64,000 bases of DNA from positions 54,118,501 to 54,182,500 of the forward strand of contig BSBM01000001.1 in NCBI GenBank assembly GCA_027924585.1. Direction: 5' to 3'. Of this stretch, positions 37,521 through 49,409 are shown in pieces. Made by a program: the position numbers and the translations under genes. This stretch comes from Larix kaempferi. Lineage: Eukaryota > Streptophyta > Pinopsida > Pinales > Pinaceae. The notes beneath the pieces were generated by a model, which searched no databases, was not told the origin of the DNA, and was given only the letters and a program-made list of their open reading frames with translations. How positions within the stretch are numbered: the first letter of the stretch is position 1; every line of letters starts with the position of its first letter.

Positions 37521-37722
37521 GCTGGTGTAAGGTTCTATACAAAGTAGATATTTAAAGCTTATTTACCAACCAGATATGCAAGAAACAAAAAAATAGAAAA
37601 CCGAACAAAAAAGAATCCAAAAAATATGTGAGAAATAAAAATATCCCAAATATTTAGATGTCAATGAAAAGGCAAGAAATTAAAAAACCGAAGAAATTCA
37701 AATTTATGACTTTCATACTCAC

Positions 37723-37777
37723 TGTGAGAATGGATGCTGGAACTACTAGCACTGTCAATGGAATATAAGCTACAGCT
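37723..37777 (-). CDS. TVP38/TMEM64-family membrane protein, internal exon (first visible)
   Basis: A 55-bp exon with acceptor TTTGCAG and a consensus donor ACA|GTGAGT. After one base completing a split codon it encodes AVAYIPLTVLVVPASILT, a hydrophobic segment with the YIPLTVL..PAS motif that precedes the glycine-rich core in plant TVP38/TMEM64 proteins. It ends in phase 0 and joins in frame with the exon at 17454-17552 after a 20.2-kb intron filled with elements D and C. Upstream exons, which should encode the N-terminal membrane segment, were not found and must lie beyond the right edge. That upstream intron is therefore over 26 kb. Confidence 0.9.
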
Positions 37778-38985
37778 CTGCAAATGTTTCAACAGAAATA
37801 TCAGTGGCACATAGAAGAGAGATTAAAATAAGCGATAAATATGTTGCTAAAACATTTGTACCAAACTTCATATTGTGAACCACTCTATTGTGCGTCTTTT
37901 AATAGAGTCTGCAAAAGATGCTCTATGACACTTTTTAAGAATGGAATGCTTCAACTTCACAAAACACCAATTTAGTACTTTTATGTCTATTCTAATGTTT
38001 AATTAACTGTTCAAGTTTCTAAAATTAACACATAGGCTATGCCTAAGAGAAACAAATCAACATTCCATGCTTGATGCATCACCATGGCCTTTACCTTCCT
38101 AACAATTTATGCAAAACAGTGTATTATAGTTAAATCCTTGTCAACCATGTACATTTATTGAAACTTCATAAAATGTCTCGAAAAATTCAAAGAAAACTTT
38201 AACATTTCCAGAAAATCTGCAATCATGAAAAGGTAAATTCATGCACTAAAAAGAGTAACTTCCAAGAAAGCATCAAGTTGCAAACCACTGGAAGTTACAA
38301 GTTTGGAACGACAATGAGACAGACTTAATCAAGAAATATGTGGACATGACTTATATAAAAGTAAGGAATAGGAAAGAAAGAATAACAACAGTGTTTTGCA
38401 TCATTCTCAAAATGCAGAATTTATTATGAAAACTCTTTATTCAACCCATAGTCTTTTTAGATAAATATGTACATGTGATAAACAGAGATGGAGGTGACAC
38501 GATATACAATGAAAAAGCACCCACTCATGATGATAACTCAAATCAAGATATGAGGACTCATTATACACATAGACAATCAAATACACAACAATTGGGGAAC
38601 AATTGTTCACTCAATTAACTAGGATTCCCTAACTAAGCCTTCCAAGTGACATCTGAATCATCTTGTAAGTAGTGACTAACTCACGGCCCACTTTATAAGT
38701 ACATCATCACTAAGTAAAAATAAAACTTTCATCAATGACATGTCATTAAAGAAAAAATGGAATACAACCTGGGGCTAACACTTGCATCCTCCATTATTAT
38801 TACGCATCTTTGCTCAAGGCTGCATCATTGGCACTTATTGAAATGTCTCTAGTTGGACATTAATAAAATTATCTTATCTACTTTATTTGTCGATGTTGGG
38901 ATCATGAATCCACGTGAACTTATTTTCAATTTCTTCTACATCTCATGATCAAGATCAAAATTGGTCCAAACTCCTATTCCACCAA
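37778..38985. other. Intron sequence without recognisable gene
   Basis: AT-rich and mostly featureless. The segment GATAATTTTATTAATGTCC, read in reverse at 38855-38885, is shared with the region near 7100, so part of this is an old dispersed repeat. Confidence 0.45.
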
Positions 38986-38989
38986 AGTC

Positions 38990-39165
38990 ACATACATTTA
39001 TCATTCATCAATTGATGCTTGATTTCCTTAAATGCTTGTGGTTGGACTTCACTCCACTAAAACTAGGCATTCTTTCTCATTAACTTCCTTAAAGGTAAAT
39101 TGGCCTCAACAACATCCTTGATGATTATTTTGTAGTGTTTGACGAGTCTAAGGAAAGTCTTAACA
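38990..39165 (-). pseudogene. Ty3/gypsy reverse-transcriptase thumb remnant
   Basis: Minus-strand translation reads KTFLRLVKHYKIIIKDVVEA, then LPLRKLMRKN, then AFKEIKHQLMND. These correspond to the FLG(L)..YYR.FI..F...A.PL..L.KK and AF..LK..L motifs after the gypsy YxDD site. Two stops interrupt it and no other domain is preserved. Fragments just upstream (39170-39240) may belong to the same frame. Family membership beyond Ty3/gypsy is not decidable. Confidence 0.7.
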
Positions 39166-39623
39166 TCATTAATATTCTGCAAGTCATCCTAGAGATCTAC
39201 AAAATTTATATTTTTTGACACAAATATCTAGGAGCTCGCCATGATAGCTTCAGAAAAAATGAACAAAATTTACACCAATCCCTTATTTTGAATCTTCTTT
39301 GGAATTAACGAAACAAAAATGTGTTCACACATTATTTAATCAATTCTTGCTATCTGAGTTTCCTCTAGTTTAGGCATACCTGAAGGGGATTATGGAACCC
39401 CTTCTACTTGTACTACTTCATAGTTGTCACCTCCATGCTCTTCTACATCTCCTCCCCCGTCGTGTACTTTATCTATGAGATGCTTTCCCTGTTCATCCTC
39501 TACAAGTGTTCTTGTCCATACTCTATCTTGACATGCAAACATGGCTTTGTCCACATGTATGTCATCTATGTTCTGTTCCATATTATCATCCTATTCCGTG
39601 TTTTGTTCTTCAAACTTGGCATT

Positions 39624-39850
39624 TGTAATAGACAATTCCTGTTTATTACGGTAGACAGAAAAATTTGTGCAAATATATAAGAATATACATATAAAATGCT
39701 TGATAAGAAGGATTAAGATGACAATAAGATGAGATTACAATAAGCCTAGTGACGGTATACTTATATGCATTAACTAGTCATGAGGTGAAGAGGACATGCC
39801 CTTTGACTTTTTATTAGCCTAAATGTATTATTATTATTATGTTTATAACA
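39624..39850 (-). repeat. Diverged LTR of the D family
   Basis: TGTAATAGACAATTCC to TTATAACA, parallel to the D LTR including TATATGCATTAACTAGTCA (D has CATTGACTAGTCA) and the ATTATTATTATT run. About 227 bp. No primer site or purine tract could be assigned with confidence, so it may be a solo LTR. Confidence 0.65.
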
Positions 39851-40441
39851 GCATTGCCATTTCTCCATTGGCATGGTATCCATGTTGGAAAAGACATCCT
39901 ATTCAGACATTTTTTTACAACAAGCAGGGTATCCTTCTCAACTCGGATATCCATCCAAGAAAGGATGTCCTTTTTCTCCTAGACATTCTCCTCATCCCCA
40001 TGATCTCCATGCAATGGATTAACCACTTTAACTAAGCCATTCCACTTGTACAAGTCCTCCAAACACATGATGCCATATTGATGTAAGCAATCTTGACAAA
40101 ATAGGTTGCCTTTCTTATGCATGTCATCCTTAAGCAAGTTGTCCTCAACACGTCATATCACCATAAGATCACCATAAGGAAAACAACTTTCTCTCTCTAG
40201 GTCGTCCTCCTTGTTCAAGTCAACCTTCACACATGTCATCATCGTTATGTTATGTTTTCTTTCCTCATTAGGCATGGTATCATAATGAGAAATCTTCATA
40301 ATATAGGTCATCCATGTTGTCCAAACCATCCTCTGTGCACATGATGTTATAATTATAACTTTGTCTTCATTAATTAAGTCATCCTTTACATGCATTATTT
40401 CATAATATCGCAAGCAGTTTTCGTGAATGAGATCATCTAAC
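39851..40441. other. Irregular repeat region flanking a hAT element
   Basis: Diverged repeats of words such as CATGATGTTATAATT and CTTCATTAATTAAGTCATCC occur here and again after the hAT element (41440-41560). The two sides therefore belonged to one sequence. An 86-codon minus frame at 40153-40413 is probably produced by these repeats. I see no known domain. Confidence 0.4.
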
Positions 40442-41435
40442 TAGAGTTATCAGACTTGGACTTTGTGAGGGGAAAAATTTAAAACTAACTCAGACTCAAC
40501 CTTTCACTCAACAAATGACTTGGTAGAATCAAAATACATAAAATATTCAAAATTTAAATAAAAATATATGTGCATGTGATTCTAGTTACAACCAATGTAA
40601 TGTATGCAGATCTGTTGTCTATTAGAATCCCAAACTGGGATAACATATTTAGTCCCTTGATGTAATAGTCAAGGCTTCTAACCATGACTTAGAAGCTAGT
40701 AATTATGCCTCTCTAGCACCAATGATCTTTTTGAAGAGGAGAAAAATATTGAATAAAGCTAAAAGTTAAGGAGCAACCATTAGTCTAGTGAGCATAAAAT
40801 GATATGGCTTGGTAAAACAAAATAGCTAAAGAGAAAGATCAATATCAAAATATGTAGAAATCACGGAATTTCAAATGTGTGTTTATGGAAATATCGGGCA
40901 AGATTAAAACCACAATCTAGGAAAATCTTGAAACCAATGGCTTTGGGCACACAAAATGTGAACATAAACAATGACACAACAACATAGACCACTTGCTTGG
41001 GCTTTTATCTTTCATTGGATACATAATAGGAATAAAAGTTCAAATAATTACATAGACCCATCAAATCCTGAAGCTGACACTTTCTTAGAGATACCTAATG
41101 CAAATAAGTTATAACAACTGCTAACTGAATATTACCAAGCGACCTAATCAATAAACTACCAGCTTCCATGTACAACCTATAACATGGTAGTTAGTTTTCT
41201 GGAAAGAACTGTCATAGTATTGAAATGTTCCAGTAAGCCTCTGAGTAGTAATAGCAGGTATATTAGTTAGTAGAGTAGGCATCCAAGTCAGCAAACTCAT
41301 GCTCCAATGAATCAGGTCTGACTTCATTGAGTCAAGTCCAGTTTGACATTGACCTGGCCTTTAGTTGAGCCAACAACCGACTTGGACCAATTTTGGCCCA
41401 AAACTTGTCAAACTTGGCCAACTCTGATAACACTG
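40442..41435. mobile_element. hAT-type non-autonomous element, about 994 bp, 'CAACTTGG' word
   Basis: Ends TAGAGTTATCAGA and TCTGATAACACTG are inverted, and the right end is identical in pattern to the other hAT elements (GATAACACTG). Subterminal words are GACTTGGA/TTGGCCAA. The flanks ATCTAAC and TCCAACC suggest a decayed 8-bp duplication but do not match fully. The interior is non-coding. Confidence 0.65.
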
Positions 41436-42877
41436 TCCAACCTATGCACGCCATCTTGCATAGACATGATATCGTAATTTTGTACTTTTAACTTCATTAA
41501 TTAGGTTCCCCATGTGATGCAAGCAGTGTTCACTATCTTTGATGTTATTGTGATTGTTAACTCCAAAAGCCAAACTTGAGATATCCAAGTCCCTGAACCA
41601 CAGAATGGGCCTAGGGAAACTCAGGAATGTTGCCCAATGGCACAACAGCAACATTCCTCTCTTTTCAGTTGGTTCATTATAATGTTGTAAAAAAATCCTG
41701 GAAGCTATAGTTTAATGCAAAATAGAAAATTTCACCTCTTTGCCTAGAGGTTTCCCGGACCTTAGCCCTGTGAATTTCCAGCCTTGTGTCTGTCATGAAA
41801 TAGAGTATAAAACAGCAACAAAAGGTGTACAGCATTTCACTTTCTAACAGCCCAATCTTCTAGGCAACTCAAGAACAAAAGATATCAAACAATGTAGATA
41901 AGTTTCAGCCCTCTAGGGAAAGTTATTCTGAAAACTCAGTTTTACAACAATTATAACAGCAGTAAAACAGTGGGTCTACCAGCAATGAAAAAGTCCTTAG
42001 ATTTTTCAATGATGATGTTAAATCATTTAACAAATTGCCCTTACTTATGTCAAATCGTCAAGACATGTATAGTTGTAAATAGCAATTCATAAACAACATG
42101 TATGGCTGGAAATCAAATTTGGAAATTGCATAAGTTTCTTTCCAAGTTTTGGATAGCTGAAAACTTCATTAATATGATCAAGATGAAGTACATGTATATC
42201 CAATAGCCTTCTCTCAAGGCTAGTATAAGTCCACTAGCTCTCCAAAATCCTAGCTAGGTAAAACAAGAAAACCCTAGCTCAACCAAAGAGCTACAACACG
42301 CAAGAATCACTCCAACAAGTCCTCCAAGGTGAGGCATCCTCTTTTATTCTTTTTCTCCGAGAAATATAATATAGGGTTTTATCACAAAACCTTAATCTCA
42401 AACCTCCAAGGGATAAACCCTAACCGAGACCTCCAAGATGCTCCCAGATACTCCAAGAAGACCAAGAAACTCTATCAACTCCAAGTGAGAAAGAGAGATA
42501 AAGTACAAGTGAAGACCAAGAGAGAGCGAAAAAAGACTAGTGAGCACTCTTCTCTTGGCCACATCTCAACTCAAGAGTGATTATACAAATGAACACGATG
42601 ATATGAAGATATGATCATCTCCAACATCTCCTTCACAAGAGTAAACCCTAGTCACAAGAGCAAATTCAAACCAAGATGTTGTCTTTCCCTTCCATTGCTT
42701 CTCTTACGGTTTCCTCATGAAGTTATGAACCCTAAGGAATCACTACAAGAAAACAAGTACAAAGAAGAATGTAATGATGATGAATGACAAGGATTCTCCT
42801 TCCTCTATATATATGAGAGGTAAGGGAGGCCAACAATACAATGTGGACCTAAGCCCTTACAAGCAACCTACAAAGAG

Positions 42878-44059
42878 TACTTGTAGGCCAACATAAATGA
42901 AGTACTCCACTCCAAAGACACGTGTCATGCTCCAAGGTGATGTCGTACACAATAAGATCTCCAAGAGGATGTAGCTACAAGGTAAGTCCACATCCCTTTG
43001 TCACAATCCTCCATGGACTCAATCAATCCTCCTAACAATGTACTCCACTAGCCCAGTTGCCATTGCAAGAACATTGTCACAGCCTAGGCATCCCCAAGAC
43101 AACTCCAAGCCTACAAATAGGAATCTAAGCAACCCCATGCTATCTAGAGCTTGATGCCCTCCTCCAAGATGCATAATATTCCTTCTCCCAAGTAGGACAT
43201 TCTCCAAGCAAGTGAACTCTCCATGTGGTCATGATGAAGGACGTCCACCAAACTATCAAAAGAACTCCAACACCTAAGGGAAGTGTTACCCTCCAAATTC
43301 TCTAAAATGTGCCATATCAGATGTACCAAGAGGAGGGGTTTTTTTTTAATGTAAAGGACAAGATGGGGCCTGTTTATGTAAAAGTGTTGGTCTAGTGGGG
43401 CTCAAGACCCTTGGTTTGGTCATGGTAGGTATTCTTGGTTTTCATTTCAAGGAGTATTGGTTTAGTGGTACTTGTAGGCCAACATAAATGAAGTACTCCA
43501 CTCCAAAGACACGTGTCATGCTCCAAGGTGATGTCGTACACAATAAGATCTCCAAGAGGATGTAGCTACAAGGTAAGTCCACATCCCTTTGTCACAATCC
43601 TCCATGGACTCAATCAATCCTCCTAACAATGTACTCCACTAGCCCAGTTGCCATTGCAAGAACATTGTCACAGCCTAGGCATCCCCAAGACAACTCCAAG
43701 CCTACAAATAGGAATCTAAGCAACCCCATGCTATCTAGAGCTTGATGCCCTCCTCCAAGATGCATAATATTCCTTCTCCCAAGTAGGACATTCTCCAAGC
43801 AAGTGAACTCTCCATGTGGTCATGATGAAGGACGTCCACCAAACTATCAAAAGAACTCCAACACCTAAGGGAAGTGTTACCCTCCAAATTCTCTAAAATG
43901 TGCCATATCAGATGTACCAAGAGGAGGGGTTTTTTTTTAATGTAAAGGACAAGATGGGGCCTGTTTATGTAAAAGTGTTGGTCTAGTGGGGCTCAAGACC
44001 CTTGGTTTGGTCATGGTAGGTATTCTTGGTTTTCATTTCAAGGAGTATTGGTTTAGTGG
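42878..44059. repeat. Perfect 591-bp tandem duplication
   Basis: Units 42878-43468 and 43469-44059 appear identical base for base, including a nine-T run in each. Two short minus-strand frames are consequently present twice without any change. It lies within the LTR of element J. Surrounding repeats are visibly diverged, so the duplication is either very recent or an assembly artefact. Confidence 0.9.
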
Positions 44060-46100
44060 CTTTGCCGACTACCCCTTGGTGGGCAGAAGTCCCCCATCAT
44101 GTTGGGCATTTATGCCCTAGGTTGGTGATTCGATGCTTCTCGGGATGATGCCATTAGGACACATGGCTTAGGGGCTCCCAACCACACTTATGTTTATGCT
44201 ATGTAGAAGGTGATTGCGCATGTAAGGGTTGTCATATCCACCTTAGCACACCTCATGGATACCCCCTTGGGCCTCTTTTTCTTTGTACTACCCCTTCCTC
44301 TTGGCCATCCCAGTCATCAAGGTCAAATCATCCACCTTCTTTGCAAGCTTGAAGAGTTGTATCACCTAAACGAGGGTGTTGAGGGGAAAAGCAGAATGTT
44401 GGAGTTAGATGAGCATGGCATTCTCCTACCAGGCTCAATGTTTCATCATGTTGCGAGACTTTATCATTTTTATAATTATTTTATGTTCTATGAGGTTTAG
44501 TCCCCGGCTTATGGATGACAAACCCTAAAAAAATCATTTTAAGTCACTTTAAGTTATTTTAAGACATGTTAGGTAGGTCGGGCTAAAAAGGAGGATAAGT
44601 TAGCATAAGAAAGCATTTAAATAAGGCTAGCCTCCTCATTTGTAGCTCAAGATCATGGGATCAAATAAAATCTTATCGCTTTTTCTTCGTGTCTACTTGA
44701 GGCTAAGTGGTGCGCACCTTTCTTCTTGAGCATCTAAAGGCTTCATGTGGTAATTTTTGGTGATTGAAGGCTTCTAAACTATCTTGCAAGGCTTGTCTAA
44801 GAGAAACAATTCTTGGGAGGGTTACTCTCTTCTCTTTTCTTCTTCTTTTGTGGTAAGATCTCTGGTTCTTTTGTCTTGCATTGTCAGAGACATCCAAGGT
44901 AAGGGTAAATTAGGGTTTTTTATGCATAATAACATTGTATTGTAAGTGAGACATCCCTCTAGGAGGGTCTCTCTTGTTGGGCCTTTGGCACCTCTCTTTG
45001 TCCTAATTAGATCAAAACCAACACAACATAGGGTTTCTTGGTTTTTCCCTAATTCATTCAAAATTGGATTGCAAATTCTTGGCAGGAATGCTAATCACAA
45101 TTTCTCAATGACCTTGAAGGAAAAAGACCTAGGTCATATTCCCTCATCTTCACTCAAATACTCTTTTTATCAAATTCTTGTATTATATAATGCAAAAATA
45201 CAAAAAAATCAAATATTCTGAAAAAATCTTAAAAATTACATATTTTGCAAAAAATCCAAATATATTTATTTTGTGCCCTAGTTATTTTTAAATTTTTATT
45301 TTCTGAAGTCATTAGTTGCTGCAATAGATTTCTGAATTTGACAAATCATTGAATAAATCCAAAAAAGTTGAAAAATCTTGCAAAAAAGTCATTTTAGGTC
45401 AAAAAGGCCCTAAAAGAGGTGATGTAAGCCCTAGGTAGGGTGACATCAGCCCTCTAGGGTTTATTGCAGATCTGGTATATTGTTATTGCAGGTCCATTTT
45501 GACAAAGAAAACAAACCCTAGAGGTTCGGATAGGTTTCCCCTATATTCCTAGGTCACCCGGGGTGACCCTTGGGGGATTTGAAGCAAAGTTTATTTCTGG
45601 TTCACCCTGACTGCGGTAAATTACAGATCTGAAGCATAAACCAGCTTGGAAAAACATCATTCATCCACCAAAAAATGGGCACCCTAGGGGGGATTGATGT
45701 GCCCCTTGTAGTTGGTTCCCAAGAGGTAAAATTCAGGTAGTTTCAACGGTTGGTTTGGGATATTTCTCGTGTTTTATATTGTTGGTTTCTACTGCAGAAA
45801 AGTACTTGGTCTTGTTACATACTTAATATTGCTCCTAGCTTTCCAAGTCAAGAAGCATTTATTGCATATCTTTCATTGGCTCCAATAGGCAGTGGTCTAC
45901 TAACAATGGGAAGGTTTTGTAGGGATAGGCTCGTTTTCATTAACTATCTTTCATGTCTATTCTTACCTTGGTCACGGAGCCTCCTATGGCCCAAGGAGCA
46001 AGGCCTAAAGAGGAAGGGGGTTACATTGAGGTGACATTGGGTGTATCTTCTTGAAACGTTGCCAATCATAGCACCAGGTTTGCCAGGTCCACACATCTTA
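44060..46100 (+). mobile_element. LTR-like block inserted in the LTR of element J
   Basis: Forward TATA-like box (CATTTAAATAAGGC, about 44614-44627), then AATAAAATC, then pyrimidine-rich non-coding sequence: the layout of a plant LTR. The words GCAGAAGTCCCCC and a TATA followed by CCTCCTCATTTGTA recall family A. Limits and target duplication were not found. Confidence 0.4.
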
Positions 46101-46354
46101 GTTGTGTCCACATACCTTCAGTTGTGGAAAGATGCTAGTTTTTGAGGTAATAGGAAGAATGCCAAGCCAACCCCCAACTTAGGTCAACGATCAGTGAGCA
46201 AGTTGTCTCAACCATGCAAATCCATCACAGAAAATCCCCCATGTGCCAATCCATCTCAAGCCATCTAGGGGCTAAACATCACCAAGTACCCCAAATCTCA
46301 TGAAGCACCCAAAACATGGTGTAAACACTTTCAAAGTAACCCAAAAAACTAACA

Positions 46355-47229
46355 CTCCCTCTTTCTAAGGAAAGTATTTACATTGACACTTGTCAACTCC
46401 CTCTGTAACTTCAAACCTACTACTTGCAAATATGTATGTGTTGCAATCATAGAATCAACCACTGTCGTCCATGCTAAAGACAATGCCATTCATGCTATCA
46501 CAACATTTTGGTCCTTTGAAGAATAATGACCACCTATGAAGGTGAAGGAACATAACCCTAGAACAAAAGCAACCTACCCAACCCCCATCATCCTCCAAGT
46601 CATCATCACGGGCCAAAATCAATGGACACCATGTCATGAGTTATCCAAGATATCTTGCAAAGACCAAGACATGTGGATTACATCTATCAAAGTCACAAAG
46701 ATAGAAATCAACACAAGTCAACTCATAGATCCTATAGGGCCAAGCTTGTGGTATAGGTAACAATCCATGCAAGGCCACCAACATGTCATCATGAGAATCC
46801 CTCTCAAGCAACTCAAATATCCAGCAACTAAAACAACTTGAACTATGTCAACTACCTCATCTTGAGAGAATCCTGAAGAAAACGTTTCATCATGGGCAAC
46901 TCAACATTAACCTTGTCTCTATACTCTACAATACTCCCATCTGCTGCAAACTTGGAATCAATCTCAGCATCATCCTCCATCAAGGCATCACACATTTCCT
47001 CCATGAACAACTAAAAGTCTCATGTATGGAAGAAACCAACGCAACATGACTAGTATATCTCCTAGTAGGTACACTCGCCCTCACTAAAGATCGGGGGGCT
47101 CTTATATTCTCTTAAGCCTCTTGAAGGCTAAGAGACTCATCCAACCTCTCATTTGAATGTACAAGTGCTACTAGATCAGCAAGTAACATGTAAAGGCGGC
47201 CTTCTCTCACCCTTCTAACCAAAGTCCTC
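46355..47229. other. 3' interior of element J, unrecognised
   Basis: Between the purine tract and the pre-integrase remnant. No integrase, reverse transcriptase or RNase H motif was seen, so most of pol is missing from J. Confidence 0.5.
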
Positions 47230-48330
47230 AAACTAGCTAGACTATAATCATTGATGGTGCACTATTGTCCCACAAAATCAACTCTCCCTTGTACATCTAT
47301 CATACAAGAAACTAAAAGGAGTTTCTTCCTCAAACCAAGAAAAAATAAAATATCACTTAGCTCAAGAACATCATTTGAAGGAATCTAAAATGAAATGGAG
47401 CCAACTCCTCTTATAGGATAAGTAGCCTCACCATCAAACTCCATAGTCATGCCTCGCTTTAGCTCCTAAATCCTACTGAATAGGGACCTGTCATATGTCA
47501 TGTGTCACAAAGCTCCATTGTCCACATACCATCCAACACTAAACATAGTGTTAGAAGATAAACAAAAATCCATGGACAAGGTAGTCTCAACTGAGAGTTA
47601 ATCTCCTCTACACTTGCCACAATCCCAAGTGCAACCTATTTCACACCCTTTCCCTTCTTCTTCAATGGACACTGACTAGCATAATGTTCCATCTAAAGAC
47701 ATTGGATGCACATCACCCTACTCAAGTTCTTTCCTGTATTTATCCCATCCTTCTTGAAGCCTTTCATGCTACCCTTCATCTCCGAACAACACTGCAACCT
47801 GTTTTCTTCCCCCACAAGATCAACCCAAAGCTTTGGAAACTCTGGTATATTCTCTTGAGCACAAACACCTTGAAAAAAAATCATCTAGGAAGGAGCAAGT
47901 TCCTTTAGGGCAATGGACACCAACTCTTGATCATCCACATTTGTTCCAAATGCAACCAACTGGTCTTTCAATTCATTGATCCTAGTCAAATAGCTTGCCA
48001 TAGTATCTCCCTTTCTCATGCGAATGGATGATGGTTTTGCAAAATCCTTTGTCAAGAAGCACAAGAGTTTTGAACTAACTCAACCAAAGAATCAAACATC
48101 TTCTCACCTATAGTCTTATCTAAAATGTGTGAGATGAAATGATCCTTCATTGAATCAAGAACAATTCTCTTCATTTTGACTTCCTTCCTCCGATGGGCAC
48201 CCAACTGTGCAGGATTGACAAGTTCTGGAATTTCCTTCTCAACATGCTCCCAAGGATTGGCCTCCTCCATAAGAATTTGAAACATGAGATTCCATGGAAC
48301 AAAATTGGAAGCTCCTTCCAACCTATCACA
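47230..48330 (-). pseudogene. Copia gag, protease and pre-integrase region of element J
   Basis: Minus-strand order: gag N-terminus EGASNFVPWNLMFQILMEEA (48052-48321), a middle part with RINELKDQLVAFG, and a zinc knuckle (47669-47710) with the pattern C-IQ-C-x4-H-YASQ-C that is interrupted by a stop. The protease site follows, WYVDNGA...HMTYD (about 47495-47535), where the usual DSGA is DNGA. Then comes a PSNDVLELSDILFF...LLLVSC stretch typical of the region before integrase. Several stops and frameshifts show decay. Confidence 0.8.
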
Positions 48331-48545
48331 CTAAAATCAAGAGTCACCTTACACATCCTAAAGAATTCTCAAGAGCACAAAATCAACAATATATGAAGTA
48401 GAAACAAACCTTCCAAGGGTTAAGTTGCTTCTCTCAAACAACCTACGGTTTGAAACCCACCCTCGACAAGGTCCATCACCTTTCCCAGGCAATCCTCAAC
48501 TAAAATACAAACTCCCTCTTACTCCATAGTGATCTCAACCACAAC

Positions 48546-48559
48546 AAGCTCTAATACCA
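48546..48559 (-). promoter_or_regulatory. Primer-binding site of element J
   Basis: On the minus strand TGGTATTAGAGCTT, one change from the initiator-Met tRNA complement. It sits directly inside the right LTR, which fixes the orientation of J. Confidence 0.8.
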
Positions 48560-49409
48560 TGTAGAAAGTTTCAAGAAGCTATAATTTAATGCAAAACAAA
48601 AAAATTCACCTCTTTGACTCGAGGTTTCCAGATCTTAGCCCTATGAATTTACAACCTTAAGGTTGTTATGAAATAGAGTATAAAACAGTAGTGAAAAGAG
48701 TACAGTACTTCATTTTCTAACAGCCCAATCTTCTAATCAATCCAAGGAGAAAAGATACCAAACAACATAGGTAAGTTTCAGGGCTATAGGGCAACTTATC
48801 CCACATGAACCAGATCTGAAAATTCATTTTTACAACAGTTATAACAGCAGTAAAACAGCAGGTATAGCAGCAGAAAAACAACCCTTCAATTCTTCAATGA
48901 TGATGTTAAATTGCTTAAGAAATTGCCATTTTACTTATGTTGAATCAAGACATTTATAGTTGTAAATAACAATGGATGAAGAACATGTATGGCTGGAAAT
49001 TGCACAAGTTTTAGACAGCTGAAAACTTAATTAGTATCATCAAGATGAAGTACTTACATACCATAGTCCACTATCTCTCCAAAACCCTAGCTAGGGAAAA
49101 GAAGAAAACCCTAGCCCCACCAAGGAAGCTACAACATGCAAAAATCACTCCACCAAGTCCTCCAAGGAAAGATGTCATCTTCTTTTCTCCTTCTCAACCA
49201 AATAAACCCTAGGGTTTTATCACAAAACCCTAATCTCAAACCTCCAAGGTATAAACCCTAACCTTAGGCCTCCAAGATGCTTCAAGATACTCCAAGAAGA
49301 ACAAGAAACCCTAGCAACTCCGCGAGAGAGAGAGAGAGAGAGAGATCATGTACAAGTGAACACCATGAGAGAAAGAAGACTAGTGTGCACTCTTCTCTTG
49401 GTCACATTA
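48560..49409 (-). repeat. Right (5') LTR of element J, first part
   Basis: Parallel to 41686-42570 of the left LTR. A GA microsatellite (about 49323-49345) is specific to this copy. It is interrupted by the B/A/TRIM block and continues at 54663-54802 (ATGAACACAATGATATGAAA). There it is broken again by element H, so the rest is outside the window. Confidence 0.8.

Larger units (their letters stand above)
41686..46354 (-). repeat. Left (3') LTR of element J, enlarged by a duplication and an insertion
   Basis: Starts TGTAAAAAAATCCTGG, parallel to the right LTR at 48560. Ends CCAAAAAACTAACA, directly followed by CTCCCTCTTTC, a purine tract on the minus strand. A minus-strand TATA box (CATATATATAGAGG) lies near 42815. 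The extra length comes from a 591-bp tandem duplication (42878-44059) and an inserted LTR-like block. Left flank AATGT; the matching flank is off the window. Confidence 0.75.

Noticed and set aside
43019-43920. Duplicated pairs of identical 61-62-codon minus-strand frames as a gene pair
   Set aside because: Their identity is explained by the 591-bp tandem duplication inside an LTR. They have no start context or recognised domain.
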